A stretch of 64,000 nucleotides of DNA from Deroplatys truncata (taxonomy: Eukaryota; Arthropoda; Insecta; Mantodea; Mantidae): contig CM060989.1 of the NCBI GenBank assembly GCA_030765065.1, positions 34,711,501-34,775,500 on the forward strand. The letters are read 5' to 3'. The notes beneath the pieces are model-generated. The model saw nothing but the letters and a program-made list of their open reading frames with translations, did not search any database and was not told where the DNA came from. Positions 41,027-52,754 of this stretch are shown here, one piece after another (the first letter of the stretch is position 1; the number at the start of each line of letters is the position of its first letter). The translations under genes and the position numbers were made by a program.

Positions 41027-41300
41027 ACATCCTCCGTGGTGTAGTGGTTACCATGCTAGCCTCTAATTCCCAACGTCGCGGGTTCAAACCTGGCGGAGGG
41101 CGATGGATTTTTCGGGCGTAAACATCCGTAGCATGGCTTCCTTTGGAAGGGAAGTTAAGCCGGTGGTCCCGTATTCTAGATTTACGGCATGTAAAAGAAC
41201 CTCAAGCCTAATAAAGAGGCCTCTGAGCAAAATTACCGGTCTTTCACGCCTTTCACAAGCAGTTAAAGAGCGTCCATAAATAAAACTCAATTTAATTCAC
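41027..41300 (+). mobile_element. tRNA-derived SINE S1, copy d
   Basis: CATCCTCCGTGGTGTAGTGG head, GGGTTCAAACCTGG box B, S1 body with a short deletion near the end, tail AGCGTCCATAAATAAAA. Perfect 13-bp target duplication ATGGAACAATTTT at 41011-41023 and 41302-41314, inside repeat R. Confidence 0.9.
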
Positions 41301-41301
41301 A

Positions 41302-41590
41302 ATGGAACAATTTTCGTTATTTTTCCAAAAATCACTGTGACGGTTTTGATTAAAATACCATATCTTCGAAATATTTGGCTGACAAAATGTATATCTTGAA
41401 TTTTCCGCGAATAGCCTGTGAAGTCTTCATTCTAAATTATTTTTGTATAACTGTAAAGCGTAAGTGATGCATAAAATCTTACTACAAAAAAAACAAACTC
41501 ACGCAGATCTCGTTAAAACGACACAATTTATGTCGAGTAACTATTTTCGAAATATCTATTTTTTATGATTTTTGAATTTTCAAATACGTA
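41302..41590 (-). repeat. Repeat R, continuation of the interrupted reverse copy
   Basis: Continues from the TTTACATGGAAC block at 41005 after the SINE: GATTTTGATTAAAATACCAT, CTTGAATTTTCCGCGAATAG, then to GAAATATCTATTTTTTATGA. Confidence 0.7.
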
Positions 41591-41594
41591 TACT

Positions 41595-42279
41595 TCTTAC
41601 TTTCTCTACCACGCACATAGTAGGTAGAGAAGGTATTAAATTTCACACAAAAATTTGATACCGAGATTTCACTGGAAATACATGTTGTGAGGCCCCCTGA
41701 ATCCAAATAAATCATTTTTGGAAACATAACCGTGTTTACGATGGATATGTACCGAAGCTACATATCATCCAAGGATGCAACACGAATATTTTCAAGAAAA
41801 TCCTCCACCCCAACTATCCTTTATATTAAACATTTTCGAAAATCTGATTTTCTAAAAACTTGCTTCAACGATTTTGATTAAAATACCATATATGAAACAT
41901 ATTTACATGAAAAATAAAATGTATATATTCAATTTTCTGGGAATAACCTGTAAAGTCCTCTTAATTCGGAAGGAATTTTGTATAATTTTGTACAACTGGT
42001 AAACGTAAAGCGATAGACGAAAACTGTTTGCACAAAAATGTGGATCTCTTCATAACACACAATTTGTTTTAATTAAACTTTTTTTGGCATCAGCCATTTC
42101 CGAGATATCCGCTATTAATGGTTCGAATTGTTCAATACTTGGGTCATTCTCTTAAAGTCAACGTTCAGTTGTTTCTCGCGATGAAAAGGACAGGAAAATA
42201 AACTTTCGTAAGAATAATTTGTAAACCCACTAATAAGCGCTAGAGGTAGAGAAAGTCATGTGGATGTAACACACCAAAA
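41595..42279 (-). repeat. Repeat R, complete reverse copy with internal deletion (685 bp)
   Basis: Both ends are present: ACTTTCTCTACCACGCACAT at the left and GGTAGAGAAAGTCATGTGGA followed by 'tgtaacacacc' at the right, so ACTTTCTCTACC and GGTAGAGAAAGT face each other. The right end runs into an 18-base A tract at 42281-42298. Confidence 0.75.
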
Positions 42280-42280
42280 A

Positions 42281-43261
42281 AAAAAAAAAAAAAAGTTCAT
42301 GATGTCCTCGGTTTCAAGAATTTCACCTGCTAACCTTAATCAACGGCAATGCGTTTTTCTTGTCTTTTTTCAGCTAATTACCACATTTGTTATAATCTAA
42401 GGATAAAACATTACACTTACTTAATATTTCAGAAACAGATTTGGGAATTGACGATAATATTAGTCAGTAATTTCAAAGAAACGTTATGTGTAAAATTCCA
42501 TTTGTGGGGAGAGTTTTAGAGTTGGTTAAAGGTAAAGGTGATTCAACGAAGAGGGATTCCTGCATTGAGGCCTGCACAGATCCATTGCATCTACCACCCC
42601 CAGGAGGAAGGATGAGATGAAGGAACCACAGGAGGCTACGGGCCATAGACAGATAAATCACGGAGACGCGCAGAAGTCCACAACATTTCCAAGCTCGCAT
42701 CCACTGCTGGAGATGGCGAAGAATGACCCACCAATCAAGCAGCCCTCTGGTGTCTACGGGAAATATTCTTTCCATTGAATATATATTCGCGCCATCTGTC
42801 CGGCACCGTCATACGCCACGAAACCTAGAAGCACATAAAAAATAAAACAAAATCTACAATACGCCACCCTGGTACTTTGTTTTCTACACCAGGACGCATA
42901 TTCCAAATTTGTTATTTATTTAAATATTTCTTTCAATTTCTACATTGTTATTGTACATATTTTGCTTATATTCTAGTAAATAAGAATAGAAAAGAAATAC
43001 AAGTAAGCTAAAATATTAATTAAATGAAAACAATAAGCATTACAGTGCGAGTGAACAAATTGTATATATGTTTTAAAACACCACGTTGTGGATGTTTCTC
43101 ACGTAATGTTGTTTACCTCACGCGTGCAGCCATATTGTGTGACGTCATTCGTCGGTCGCCTGCTAACTCCATCTGGCGTAGCAATCTATATGAATTAGTT
43201 TTAAGGTTATGTATATTGTCTTCCGGCCAGCTATTTAGGTAGGCATTTAATTCTTGCAGGG
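42281..43261. other. Unassigned DNA with one shared GC-rich block
   Basis: The block 42600-42665 (AGGATGAGATGAAGGAACCA...) matches 36095-36150. The minus-strand 100-codon frame overlapping it has no domain. The remainder is AT-rich. Confidence 0.35.
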
Positions 43262-43842
43262 TGTGAAGCGGAAAAGGAATCTTTTATCCAAAAATTACTA
43301 GTGAAGAAATGTATTTTATAATGTTTTATTGTCGAGCACGTGCACTAACACTTTCACAGATTTTGTCTAGATAATCGCCATACTGAAACTGTTTGTAATA
43401 ACTTCTCACTTTTAACTCACGTACTTCAACTTTATATATTTAACTGTATAATCCTTTATAAGATTTCTCGTACTTCTGCTGCGCGTAACTTTATGAATTT
43501 AGAGACCGACATGAGAATCTTGTTGAACTGGGAGCTGACGTGTTATGTGTTGAGAATCTTGTTGCACACTGGGGGACCCGCTAACTCGACCTGGCTTATT
43601 TATAGACTTGCCTCAAGATAAGCCTAAAGATTATAAATGAATTACCATTGGCTAATAAAACGCGCCAACATTAGCGTCTATTTTACTATCCAATGAAAAC
43701 CACTAATACATATTACTTTTATAGAATGTTCTGGAAGCTTTTTTTACTGAAAAGGCGCGAAACATTACGTAACTTCCTGGTTCCCGGTAACGATAAACAA
43801 CTCAAACCCTTCATTGCAGTATTGTTATTGTTAACAGTTTCA
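43262..43842 (-). repeat. LTR-like repeat L1, copy 2 (reverse)
   Basis: On the minus strand it starts TGAAACTGTTAACAATAAC, contains TAGACGCTAATGTTGGCGCG at the same place as copy 1, then only two units of the tandem repeat (GTTCAACAAGATTCTC, ~39-bp spacing). It ends TTCCGCTTCACAC. It is 133 bp shorter than copy 1, close to four 36-bp units. Confidence 0.6.
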
Positions 43843-45009
43843 GTAGAGCCATATATTATTATTTACCAATAATAGTTACAATTATTAAACCTCTGAAATC
43901 AATGTTACATAAAAATACATATTCATAATAAAATAATTATTTATATTAACGTAATTTGTGATACAAATTACCGTCTCAACAGTTAAAATTCAAATCAAAA
44001 TTATATATTCAAACTACTGTTAGGGTAGCCGGAAACATAAAATAACTGGTATCCAGCTATTCCAAATTTCTAAAATAAACAAAATAAGGATAACAAGTCT
44101 CTATTCTAATTTAAACTGTACTCTAACCATTGGTATCCAGTACCCAAACTACACTTAATATAAATATTAATTTTCAACTAATGATAACAATTAACAACTT
44201 CTTTTAATATCATACCAAGTTTAAGTGTTACATGTATAATATTATTTATTCTATTTATCCCTACTAATAATTTTAACAAAATTCAAAATTCTAACTGCTG
44301 TTCTTTTTCTTTTTTTAAAAATTACTACTTTCAATACATTTTCCTAAAAAAATACTTTAACCTTTCAGTTTTCTTAATATACTTTAAATGTTTTACAGTA
44401 CTTAGTAATTTTATTAAACTTATCACTCACTCTGAATTAAACTTATCTTTCCTTTTCACTTGACTTAACACAATAACCATTATATGTATTACTTTGCTAT
44501 AAAATCATTATTTCACATTCTCTTTAGAATCCTATTTCACTTCACTTAACACTACATTCACTTTATCTCCAATTACCACCATTCACTCCACTTTCCCTCA
44601 CCGCCATCTTCTTCTTCTCCTCCTCCCTCTAAACCATACTGCTCCATTCACCACCTCCCGCCCCAAACTTCTATTCCTATTTACTATTGGCTCCTCGTCC
44701 ATTTTCCTCTTCTCTACTAAAAACTCCGTCTCCTTCTCCATCCTCCTCCTCGCTTCTTCTTTCTTCTTCCCCAATTCTCCTTCATTTAAACAATTTCCTC
44801 CTTTACTCTCCTAATTCTCTTCATAAAAGTATCCCAAACTATTTCCTTTAGTCAGCTTAAATTATTTCCTCTCTTTCATTACCTTATGCTTCTATTTCTT
44901 AAATACAGTTATCAGTGTCAGAAGTTGGTATCAATCTCTATTCTGCACTTAATACTTGAATTCTCTCCCATCTTCTTCATTAGTTATAGGTGCTAATATT
45001 TCACTTTCA
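43843..45009. other. AT-rich gene desert with a pyrimidine-rich segment
   Basis: No coding potential. Bases 44560-44800 are C/T-rich (CTTCTTCTTCTCCTCCTCCC). No repeat match in the window. Confidence 0.35.
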
Positions 45010-45233
45010 TCTTGCGTAGAAGTACACCTGAAAGATGAGAAAGAAACGGAATGAAAGGGAAATTATGAAAAGGGAGTCGTGATAAAGAAGAAGCCACCCC
45101 GGCATTCGCCTTCCAACCTTGGGGAAAGCACAAAAAGCCCATGGTTCAGAGTGGGTCGTCGCCGGGGTTGGAACCCGGGTCCTCCCATATGCGAGTTACA
45201 CACGTTACGGCAGCGCTATCTCGCTCGGTTAGA
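45010..45233 (-). mobile_element. tRNA-headed SINE (S2), minus strand
   Basis: The minus strand reads CTAACCGAGCGAGATAGCG, box B ACCCGGGTTCCAACCCCGG, then GAAGGCGAATGCCGGGGTGG and TTTCATTCCGTTTC. It is close in layout to the copy at 6.8-7.1 kb. Confidence 0.65.
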
Positions 45234-45494
45234 TTTGGTAAACGATGTAGATCTGGCTCTCTCACTTGTTATTTTTGTTTTGTTGCCTATGATACCCAGA
45301 AATGTGTTTCTTCAAGAAACAGTATGTGTATTATTTTGTAGATGTTCATGATTAAACTTTGCCTGTAATAACTGGTCTTACATTCTAGTTTACAGAGGTG
45401 TTAAAACTAAAACACTTACATTTTTACGGTAAAAATGATTGAAAGTTCTGAGTTTGAAAATACTTTAAAATGTTTCAAATAAAATCAGCACTAT

Positions 45495-46412
45495 ATGAAT
45501 GCCTATAATCTACTTTTCATTGTTAATATTTATTTCCTCCAATAATACCGTTGCATTAGTAATTTATCTTGGTGAAGCATCATTTTTCAAACCTGCGGCC
45601 TCAAAAATCTACAGGAACAAAAGGTACCATCATATATATGAAAACAACATACTAACCTTACCCTGCTTATATATTTTAAAAACGGTTTGTTTCATAAATA
45701 ACAACATTCAAAATTTACAGATGAATAATACAGTACATGATCATAAAACAAGGAACAGCAATAAAACACATTTACAAGGTTTCAGATTTACTAAAAGAGT
45801 TAACTCCATTTTACATAAAGGTATTCACATATACAACTTAATCACTGAGAAAATAAAATGTAAGGATAAAAACATTCAGAAGAGATGCAAAAAGATTTCT
45901 AATAAATCATAGTTTCTATAGTACTCAAGAATTTTTTCAATATTTCGGATATCGTTGTTAGCTGTAAGATAGCAGGCTTTTATTTATATGAATAATGTCT
46001 ACAGATTTCACGTTTCAATTGTATTTGTACCAAAACTCTTCATTATGTACCTTTACGATTATATTTTTCCTGTAATTTTCTTTTTTTGGTTTTTAGATTT
46101 ATATTTTATGTGTTATTGTATTAATAGTCTTCAAAAAAGACTTGAAAAAATTCTAATACAGGCTTGTTTCTATTCAATGGAAGAATATCTAGAAATGAAT
46201 TAGTTTATAAGCTTTCTTATGGAATATACTACGTTTTACAATTCCAAGGTTTAGTTAGGTACTTACTCATGTAAGAAATTAGGATTTCTGCATTTATTTG
46301 TATATTACATCTAACTAGACCTGTTCTTTTTGTACTAATAATTGTATTGTTGACGAAGCCAGTATTTATGTATTGAAATTAAACGGTGAATTTAAATAAA
46401 TAAATAAATAAA
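45495..46412 (+). pseudogene. CR1/Jockey-like LINE, C-terminal end and 3' UTR
   Basis: Frame 45590-45912 (YHHIYENNILTLPCLYILKT, ..., KGIHIYNLITEKIK) corresponds to the end of the ORF2 of the LINE at 31967-33800. The 3' untranslated part (GAAGAATATCTAGAAATGAA; TAGACCTGTTCTTTTTGTAC) matches that copy. It ends in (AAAT)n at 46386-46412, the likely true 3' terminus. Strongly 5'-truncated. Confidence 0.7.
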
Positions 46413-46552
46413 TATAAAGGTACCATCCATACTCTCAGCTACAGTTTAAGCTACGCATTACTTCGCTCTTGACCTATAACGCTGTACTTAATTCTGTACG
46501 CAACAAATATCGACAAAAACAATCCTTTCTTTCGTCAGACAACTTATGCAAA

Positions 46553-46553
<1 letters not shown>

Positions 46554-46618
<65 letters not shown>

Positions 46619-46619
46619 G
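46554..46619. repeat. (ATT)n microsatellite
   Basis: About 22 uninterrupted ATT units, giving a poly-Ile frame that is not a gene. Confidence 0.97.
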
Positions 46620-46732
46620 GGAACGGCTGTAGTTATATCAATTTGTTCATAATCATAACTGTTATGCAACATATCCTGTTTCACATTTTCTGGGCTATCT
46701 GATTAAAATTTTTGAACACCCAAAATGTATGC

Positions 46733-47720
46733 TCACGAGCCGCTACTGGTATAGTGAGAAAAACTTCTCTCTACCTCACAGAAAGTTAGGGGTGCGTATA
46801 CAAAAATTGCAATTTTATCTGCTTTTAGTGGTATGTCCCTAGACAGTTCGGAATGTTTCACTTCTGAGATTTCTTCAGTCTCATTATTTGATGCGAGGGT
46901 CGTCCAACAAGTAAGTTTCCCTATTTTATAAAAAAACATCACACACAATTGATCATGTTGAATTCATGTTATTTATATTGTACAATCCATCTGTTACTTT
47001 TCTACATAGTCAACATGTTTTTCCATGCATTTTTGGGGAGTAACAGGTTTTTCCAAGCCAGTATTGTACCAGGTCGGGTCCTGTGCTCGTAACCAGCTGT
47101 TCACTTCTGATTGATCTTCGTCACGGTGTTAAAGTGCTTACCTGCATGATGACCTTTGAGTCAGGGGAACATGTGAAAATCACTTGGGAAAAGATCTGGT
47201 GAATATGGAGAATGCGAGAAAACTTCCCAGTTGAATCTTCTGAGCTCCGCCTGGGTCAAGACTCAACTTGGAAGTTTTCTCGTATCCTCCGTATTCACCG
47301 GAGCTTGCCCCAAGTGATTTTCACATGTTCCTCCAACTCAAAGGTAAGCACTTTTAACACCGATGATAAAGTCAAATCAGTGCACAGCTGGTTGCGAGCA
47401 CAAGACCCGACCTGGTACAACACTGGCTTGGAAAAACTTGTGTCACGTCCCCAAAAATGCTTGGAGAAACGTGTTGACTATGTATAAAAGTAACAGAAGG
47501 ATTATACAATATAAATAAATTAATTCAACATGATCAATTGTGTGTAATGTTTTTTATAAAATAGGGAAACTTACTTATTGGACGACCCTCGGAATTCCCT
47601 GAACTTTTTGAAGGTGTACTATGTAGATTTTCCTTCACTGCATTGCCAACACTTCCAGGTACCGAATTTAATTTGGAGATAGTGGTTTTGAAGTTCATTA
47701 ACGACATTGATCCACCTGTA
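46733..47720 (-). pseudogene. hAT transposase C-terminal remnant, split by a MITE
   Basis: The minus strand at 46893-46740 encodes FVYAPLTFCEVERSFSHY, the YAPxTxCxVERSFS hallmark of the hAT dimerisation domain. On the other side of the MITE (47700-47592) the frame carries GSVGNAVKENLHSTPSKSSG, the preceding region in the same family. The MITE at 46894-47591 therefore inserted into the gene. The catalytic part is missing. Confidence 0.75.
46894..47591. mobile_element. Fold-back mariner-derived MITE, copy 3 (698 bp)
   Basis: Ends: CGAGGGTCGTCCAACAAGTA and the reverse complement of CGAGGGTCGTCCAATAAGTA. Right arm, forward: PYSPELAPSDFHMFLQLK at 47289-47342, then, in another frame, FNTDDKVKSVHSWL and CLEKRVDYV near 47480. 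This is the 3' third of a mariner transposase including the third catalytic Asp. The left arm on the minus strand encodes the same motif (PYSPDLFPSDFHMF, around 47205-47160). The arms meet near 47240. The target here was not a clean TA pair. Confidence 0.88.
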
Positions 47721-48540
47721 ACCTAGCTTTGTCGCCCACTTTTACTTTTGGCAATGATTACGTGAAAACAAGGCCTTCATTTTGGTATAAACAAACACCA
47801 CGCCACGAATTGAACTACCTGAAGTTTCAGCTGGAGAACGATTGCGAATCTGCAGGCATGTTTTCATTATTAAATTTCTAAAACTACTAATGTTTGTTTT
47901 GAAATGCTTTCAAATGCTTGATAAATTACATTTTTAATCTTAAGAGGTACCAAACAATAAAGTTTAAACTAAATTTAATATTACGTATAGGTATAATCAC
48001 CACAATTGAACTAGTTCCCACAAATCCTTAAAAGCCACCTTTACCGTGAGGGAACGGCTACGACCAGATGAGGCGGAGATTCACCAATATGATATGACCT
48101 ATTAATTGCGTTGCGCGTGAGCCTACCATCGGTGTTACCAAGTTTCAGGATTGACTCGGTGGCATGTATTATTCTGAAATATCGTATTTATAAATACAAT
48201 TTGCAGATAAAATAAATCAAGTAAAATATATATTTATAAAGTATAGATATAAAACAAGCAAATATGCAGTATAATTTGCAAACTGTTGAAATATTATGCT
48301 TATTAACAAAACAGCAGTATAATATGCATTATATGCAACATATATTTAAATTGTTGGAAATTGAGTAATTAATTCACACACCATGTGAGGATATTTTCTG
48401 ACAACAAAGAAGAAATAGGATTTGCATTAAAATCCTGTTCCTAGTGAGAAGCCGCGTAGGAACCGTTTAGAACATTTCTGGCAATCCATACTATCCTTAA
48501 ACAGGGACTGGTCGCACGGCATCTGATAGTGAATAAATAG
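47721..48540. other. Unassigned AT-rich DNA
   Basis: No gene seen. 48180-48360 contains repeated AATATGCA/TATAATTTGCA-like motifs without clear unit length. Confidence 0.3.
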
Positions 48541-48549
48541 TGTGGGGGT

Positions 48550-49845
48550 GGCCACTATCTCTCTCTCTGCCACACTCGTTTTCGTCACTCTGTTTTTCTG
48601 TCTTTCCCCTCTCTATTTTTCCTCTCCCTTTACCTTCCTCTTTGTTTATTGTCTCACTCTTTACGTTTTCTCTCTCTCTTTCCCCTCTCTGTTCATCCTC
48701 TCTCTCTTTCACATCTGTTTTTTCTCTCTCTTTCCACCTCTTTGCTTATTCTCTCTCTTACCTTTTCTCTGGCTTTTCTTCTCTCTTTTTTCCCCGTCTC
48801 TCCGTTTTTCCCTCAATTTCCCCTCTCTATTTATTCTCAATCTCTTTCCTCTTCTCTGTTTCTCTTTCTGTCTTCCCCTTCTCTGTTTATTCTCTCTGTC
48901 TTCCCCCTCTGTGTTTCTCCTCTCTCACTTTCCCTTCCGCTTTGTTTATTGTCTCTATCTTACTGCCTCTCTCTCTATTTTTGTTCTCTCTTTTTCCATC
49001 TTTCTTTCTCTATCTCTCTGGTTATATCTCTCTGTTTTCCCCATCTCTTCGTTTTTCTCTCTTTCCTCTCTGTTTATCCTCTCTCTTTCCCCTCTCTGTT
49101 TTTCACTCTTTCCCTCTCTCTGTTTATTCTCTCTTACGTCTCTGTTTTTGCCCATCCCTTCGTTTCTCTCTCTTCCCTGTATTTATTCTTTCTCTCTCTC
49201 TTCCCCTCTATGTTTATCCTCCCTCTTTCACCTCTCTGTTTTTCTCTCTCTTTCAACCTCTTTGTTTATTCTCTCTTACCGTCTCTCTGGTTTTTCTTCT
49301 CTCCGTTTTTCTCTCAATTTCCCCTCTCTATTTATTCTCAATCTCTTTCCTCTTCTCTGTTTTCCATCTGTCTTCCCTCTCTGTGTTTCTCCTCTCTCAC
49401 TTTCCCTTCTTCTTTGTTTATTGTCTCCATCTTACCGACTTTCTTTGTTTTTCTTCTCTCTTTTTCCGTTTTTATTTCTCTCTCTCCCCTCTCTCTGGTT
49501 TTTTCTCTCTCTGTTTTCTCTATCTCTTCGTTTTTCTCACTTTTCCCTCTGTTTATCCTCTCTCTTTTCTCTCTCTGTTTTTCATTCTTTCCCCCTCTCT
49601 GTTTATTCTTTCTCTCTCTCCACCCCCTCTCTGTTACTTCTTCTGTCTCTCGTTTTTCACTTTTCCCATCTCCATTTTCTCTCTTTTCTCTCTGTTTTTC
49701 TCTCTCTCTGTTATCCTCTTTCTCTGATTTTCTCTCTCTCTTACCCTCTTTCTGTTTTCCTCCCTCTATTTCCCCCTCTCTATTTTCTCTCTCTTAACCC
49801 CCTCTCTGATTTTTTCTCTCTTTTTCCCTCTCTCTCATAATTGGC
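48550..49845. repeat. 1.3-kb polypyrimidine minisatellite
   Basis: The plus strand is almost purely C and T with scattered G/A. Loosely repeated phrases are of about 20-60 bp (CCCCTCTCTGTTTATTCTCT, CTCTGTTTTTCTCTCTCTTT, TTTCCTCTTCTCTGTTT). All three forward frames stay open for 380-430 codons because T/C-only codons cannot form stops; they read only Ser, Leu, Phe, Pro-like residues and are not genes. Confidence 0.97.
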
Positions 49846-50023
49846 GCTGGAAAGATCGGTTTAGAGTTTAAAAACGCCTTAAGCAAACTCAACTCCCAAC
49901 CTTTTGGAGCACTGAGTTGATAGTATTTCTGTGCAGCGATGTTTCCTAGTGCCTTAGGCAAGATCCCCGGCCAGCGTAGCGCGGTTGAAATGCCATACGA
50001 GATTTTTACGCCGTAGAAGAGAA

Positions 50024-50220
50024 AACGTCTGATATGTTACATTCACATGATTTTCTCCACACAGTTATCTTTATTTTTATATATTTTCTACAAATTATTC
50101 TTGCAAAAGCTTATTTTTCTATCCACTCCACATTAATCCAGACAAATTTTGCAGAAATGTTTTCATTACACATTTCAGTGTGTAGTTGTGGACAGAACAT
50201 AGCGACTTTTTTTACCTAGG
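50024..50220 (+). repeat. Repeat R, 5' fragment
   Basis: ACATGATTTTCTCCAC start block and the following ~170 bp to 'acatagcgactttttt'. Confidence 0.65.
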
Positions 50221-50429
50221 AGAAGGGAGACGGCCTTCCCATTCCACTTGTCAATTAAGTGACGTCAGAAAAATGTTGTTTGGTGTCAAACGCCGCCAGA
50301 CTTAACAAGCGCGGTTGTCATATCCAGCAATTTTACAGCTCTTTTCATTTCTTAGTTCCTGTTTGTATAATCTTGGGTGAGGTTATGTTGACGGAAGTAA
50401 CTATTTAAGATACACAGGATACTTCTCTG

Positions 50430-50785
50430 CCAGTATGTCAAATAATATGATATTTTAATGAAAATCGTTAGGGGCGTTTTCAGAAAGTAACGAATTTTTT
50501 TCCACGTAAAAGGTAGTTTGGGTGGGGAAACTTTCTTGAAAATCTTCGTGCCACATCCTTGTTAGACACTGAAGTCTATTGGTATTTATCCTATTTTACG
50601 CTGTTCTCATGTAACACACACGCACACACACAAATGCGCTCGCAGACCTTTTCCAGAAAATTGTTTTCTTTGTTATTCAGGGAACCTCAAAACGTGTAGG
50701 TATATCCGGTGAAATCTTGATATAGAATTTTTGAGTGGAAAACAATGCCTATACTTCTACCTACTATAAGGTAGGTGATAAAGTA
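50430..50785 (+). repeat. Repeat R, 3' fragment
   Basis: From TGATATTTTAATGAAAATCG to the end (ACTATAAGGTAGGTGATAAA) with a (CA)n/(CACG) run at 50610-50632. The next copy starts within a few bases. Confidence 0.65.
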
Positions 50786-51535
50786 AAAATCTGATGCACT
50801 GCATTCATATGGCCTTCTCTACGCCTTTCTTACGAAAATTTATTTTCCTGTCTGCTACATTTTAATCGAGATAAACCTTTCCGAAAATAGCCACATTTTG
50901 TTATAGATACAAAGGGAATAGCGATAGTCAAATGTTTTAGAACTGGACTCTATACGCTGGTGTTAAAATTCCACATTCTTTCCTAATATCACGAGAATCA
51001 ACTGGAAATCGACAGGACTTTAAAAGAATGGCATTGAACAATTCTTGGAAATGTATGATGCCACAAAAACGTTATTTATTTCAAGATCTACTTTTTGTGG
51101 TACGTTTTCATATATCGCTTAACCAGTTATACAAGATAATACAAAATTCCTTCCGCATGAAGCGGAAAATTCCCAAAAAATTCAAGATACAAATTTTATT
51201 TGTCATGTCAAGTAACCATCTTTAATATATGGTATTTTTATTAAAACCGTTATATTTTTTAGAAAATCAAAGATTTCGAAAAATGTTCCATGTAAAGGAT
51301 AGTTTGAGGTGGGAGGATTTTCTTGAAAATCTTCGTATTGGATCTTTGGAAGGTAACTAATGAACCTAAATACCAAGTCTGGTATTTATCCGACTTTTTG
51401 TTTTTAAGTTATGCTGTTCACACGTACACACAGACCTCTTTCTAAAAACTTTTTTGGATTCAAGGCGCCTCAAAACATGTATTTCCGATGAAATATCGGT
51501 GTCGTGTTTTTGGGTGGAATGCAATGTCTTCTCTA
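50786..51535 (+). repeat. Repeat R, forward copy split near its end by a DD41D-type element
   Basis: Starts 'ctgatgcactgcattc' then ATATGGCCTTCTCTACG and contains all R blocks with internal deletions. The last ~20 bp of the copy lie beyond the insertion at 52730-52755 (TATACGAAATAGAGGAAGTA). Confidence 0.7.
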
Positions 51536-52729
51536 CTTTCAGTTGTTATTGACAAATAGCCATGGAACGTTACAGCATTCAGCAACGCGTAGAATTTGTG
51601 AAAATTTATTATCAAAATGGATCATCTGTTCGCCAAACCTTCCGTGTATTGCGTGCAGTTTACGATGTTCATAATCGTCCCTGCGAGAGAACGATTCGGC
51701 GTTTGATCGATAAATTTTAAAGAAGTGGTTCTGTCAGCGATCAAAGAACGCCTGTACTTAATCGACGTAAGCGCTTCAACGAAAACATAGGCGCCGTTCG
51801 TGAGAGTGTACGCGAGAACGGAAGCAAATCAAATGCTCGTCGAGCGCAAGAATTGGGGCTTTCGCCGACCACAACTTGGCGAATTCTACATCTGGACTTG
51901 AAGTTTCATGCTTACAAAATTGTGAACTCAAGAACTATAGCCCAACGACCATAGGTTGCGCCGTGTATTCGCTGACTGGGCTATGGAGCAAATGGAAGCT
52001 GACCCTGGATTTTTGTCGAAAAATCATCTTCAGCGACGAAGCCCACTTTTGGATGGATGGTTGTGTTAACAAACTAACTTGCCGCTATTGGAGCAATCAC
52101 AATCCAATGCAGATTCAACAACGACCACTTCATCCCCAAAAGGTTTCTGTGTGGTGTGGATTTTGGTATGGTGGAATCATTGGTCCATATTTTTTCCAAG
52201 ATGAAGATGGAGAAACTCTGTCAACGGAGAAAGATACCGGGCTGTTATAAGGGACTGTTTTTGGCTTCAATTGGATGGTATGGATCTTACAAACATCTGG
52301 TTCCAGCAAGATGGTGCCACATATCATACTGGTCTTGAAACAATCGATCTTTTGAAGAAGTTCAGAGGTTTCATCATTTCCCGTGGTGGTGATGTTAACT
52401 GGTCCCCGAGTTCGTGTGATTTAACGCCGTTGGATTACTTGTTGTGGGGTTATGCTAAATCTCGAGTTTATGTCAACAAGCCAGAAACAGTAAATGATCT
52501 TATGAATAACATCACGTGTGTTATTCGTGAAGTTGGACCTAATTTACGTTCTTCTGTCATTGAAAATTGGGTCAACCCAACGAAGTCGCGGCGGTCACTT
52601 AATTGAAGTTCTCTTCCACACGTAATGAGATTAATTATGTTCCAAAATAAAAAAAATTAATGAACCTCTATCATTTATAGAACGTGTTTTATTTAAGTTC
52701 AAAGATAGGACACTCTAGTTGAAAGACCC
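51536..52729 (+). mobile_element. Tc1/mariner-superfamily element of DD41D-like type
   Basis: Flanked by TA (51534-51535; 52730-52731) within repeat R. The right end reads (reverse) GGGTCTTTCAACTAGAGTG. The left end CTTTCAGTTGTTATTGAC matches only in part, so the left inverted repeat is degraded. 1194 bp, single transposase pseudogene. Confidence 0.75.
51562..52606 (+). pseudogene. DD41D-like transposase pseudogene
   Basis: ATG at 51562 (MERYSIQQRVEFVKIYYQNG), stop at 51718 in an HTH linker, then frames in all three phases. First catalytic motif IIFSDEAHFWMDGCVNK near 52030, HPQKVSVWCGFW near 52135, second WFQQDGATYHTG near 52300, third SSCDLTPLDYLLWGYAKS near 52410. About 40 residues lie between the last two Asp, as expected for the DD41D group with one residue lost. 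It ends near 52606 (VIENWV). Such genes are often mis-annotated as 'Tc3 transposase'. Confidence 0.88.
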
Positions 52730-52754
52730 TATACGAAATAGAGGAAGTAAAAGC

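Noticed and set aside
48540..49840. Three overlapping long forward frames (395, 432, 382 codons) as membrane proteins
   Set aside because: They are translations of a C/T-only repeat, which cannot contain stop codons; composition is only Ser/Leu/Phe-like.
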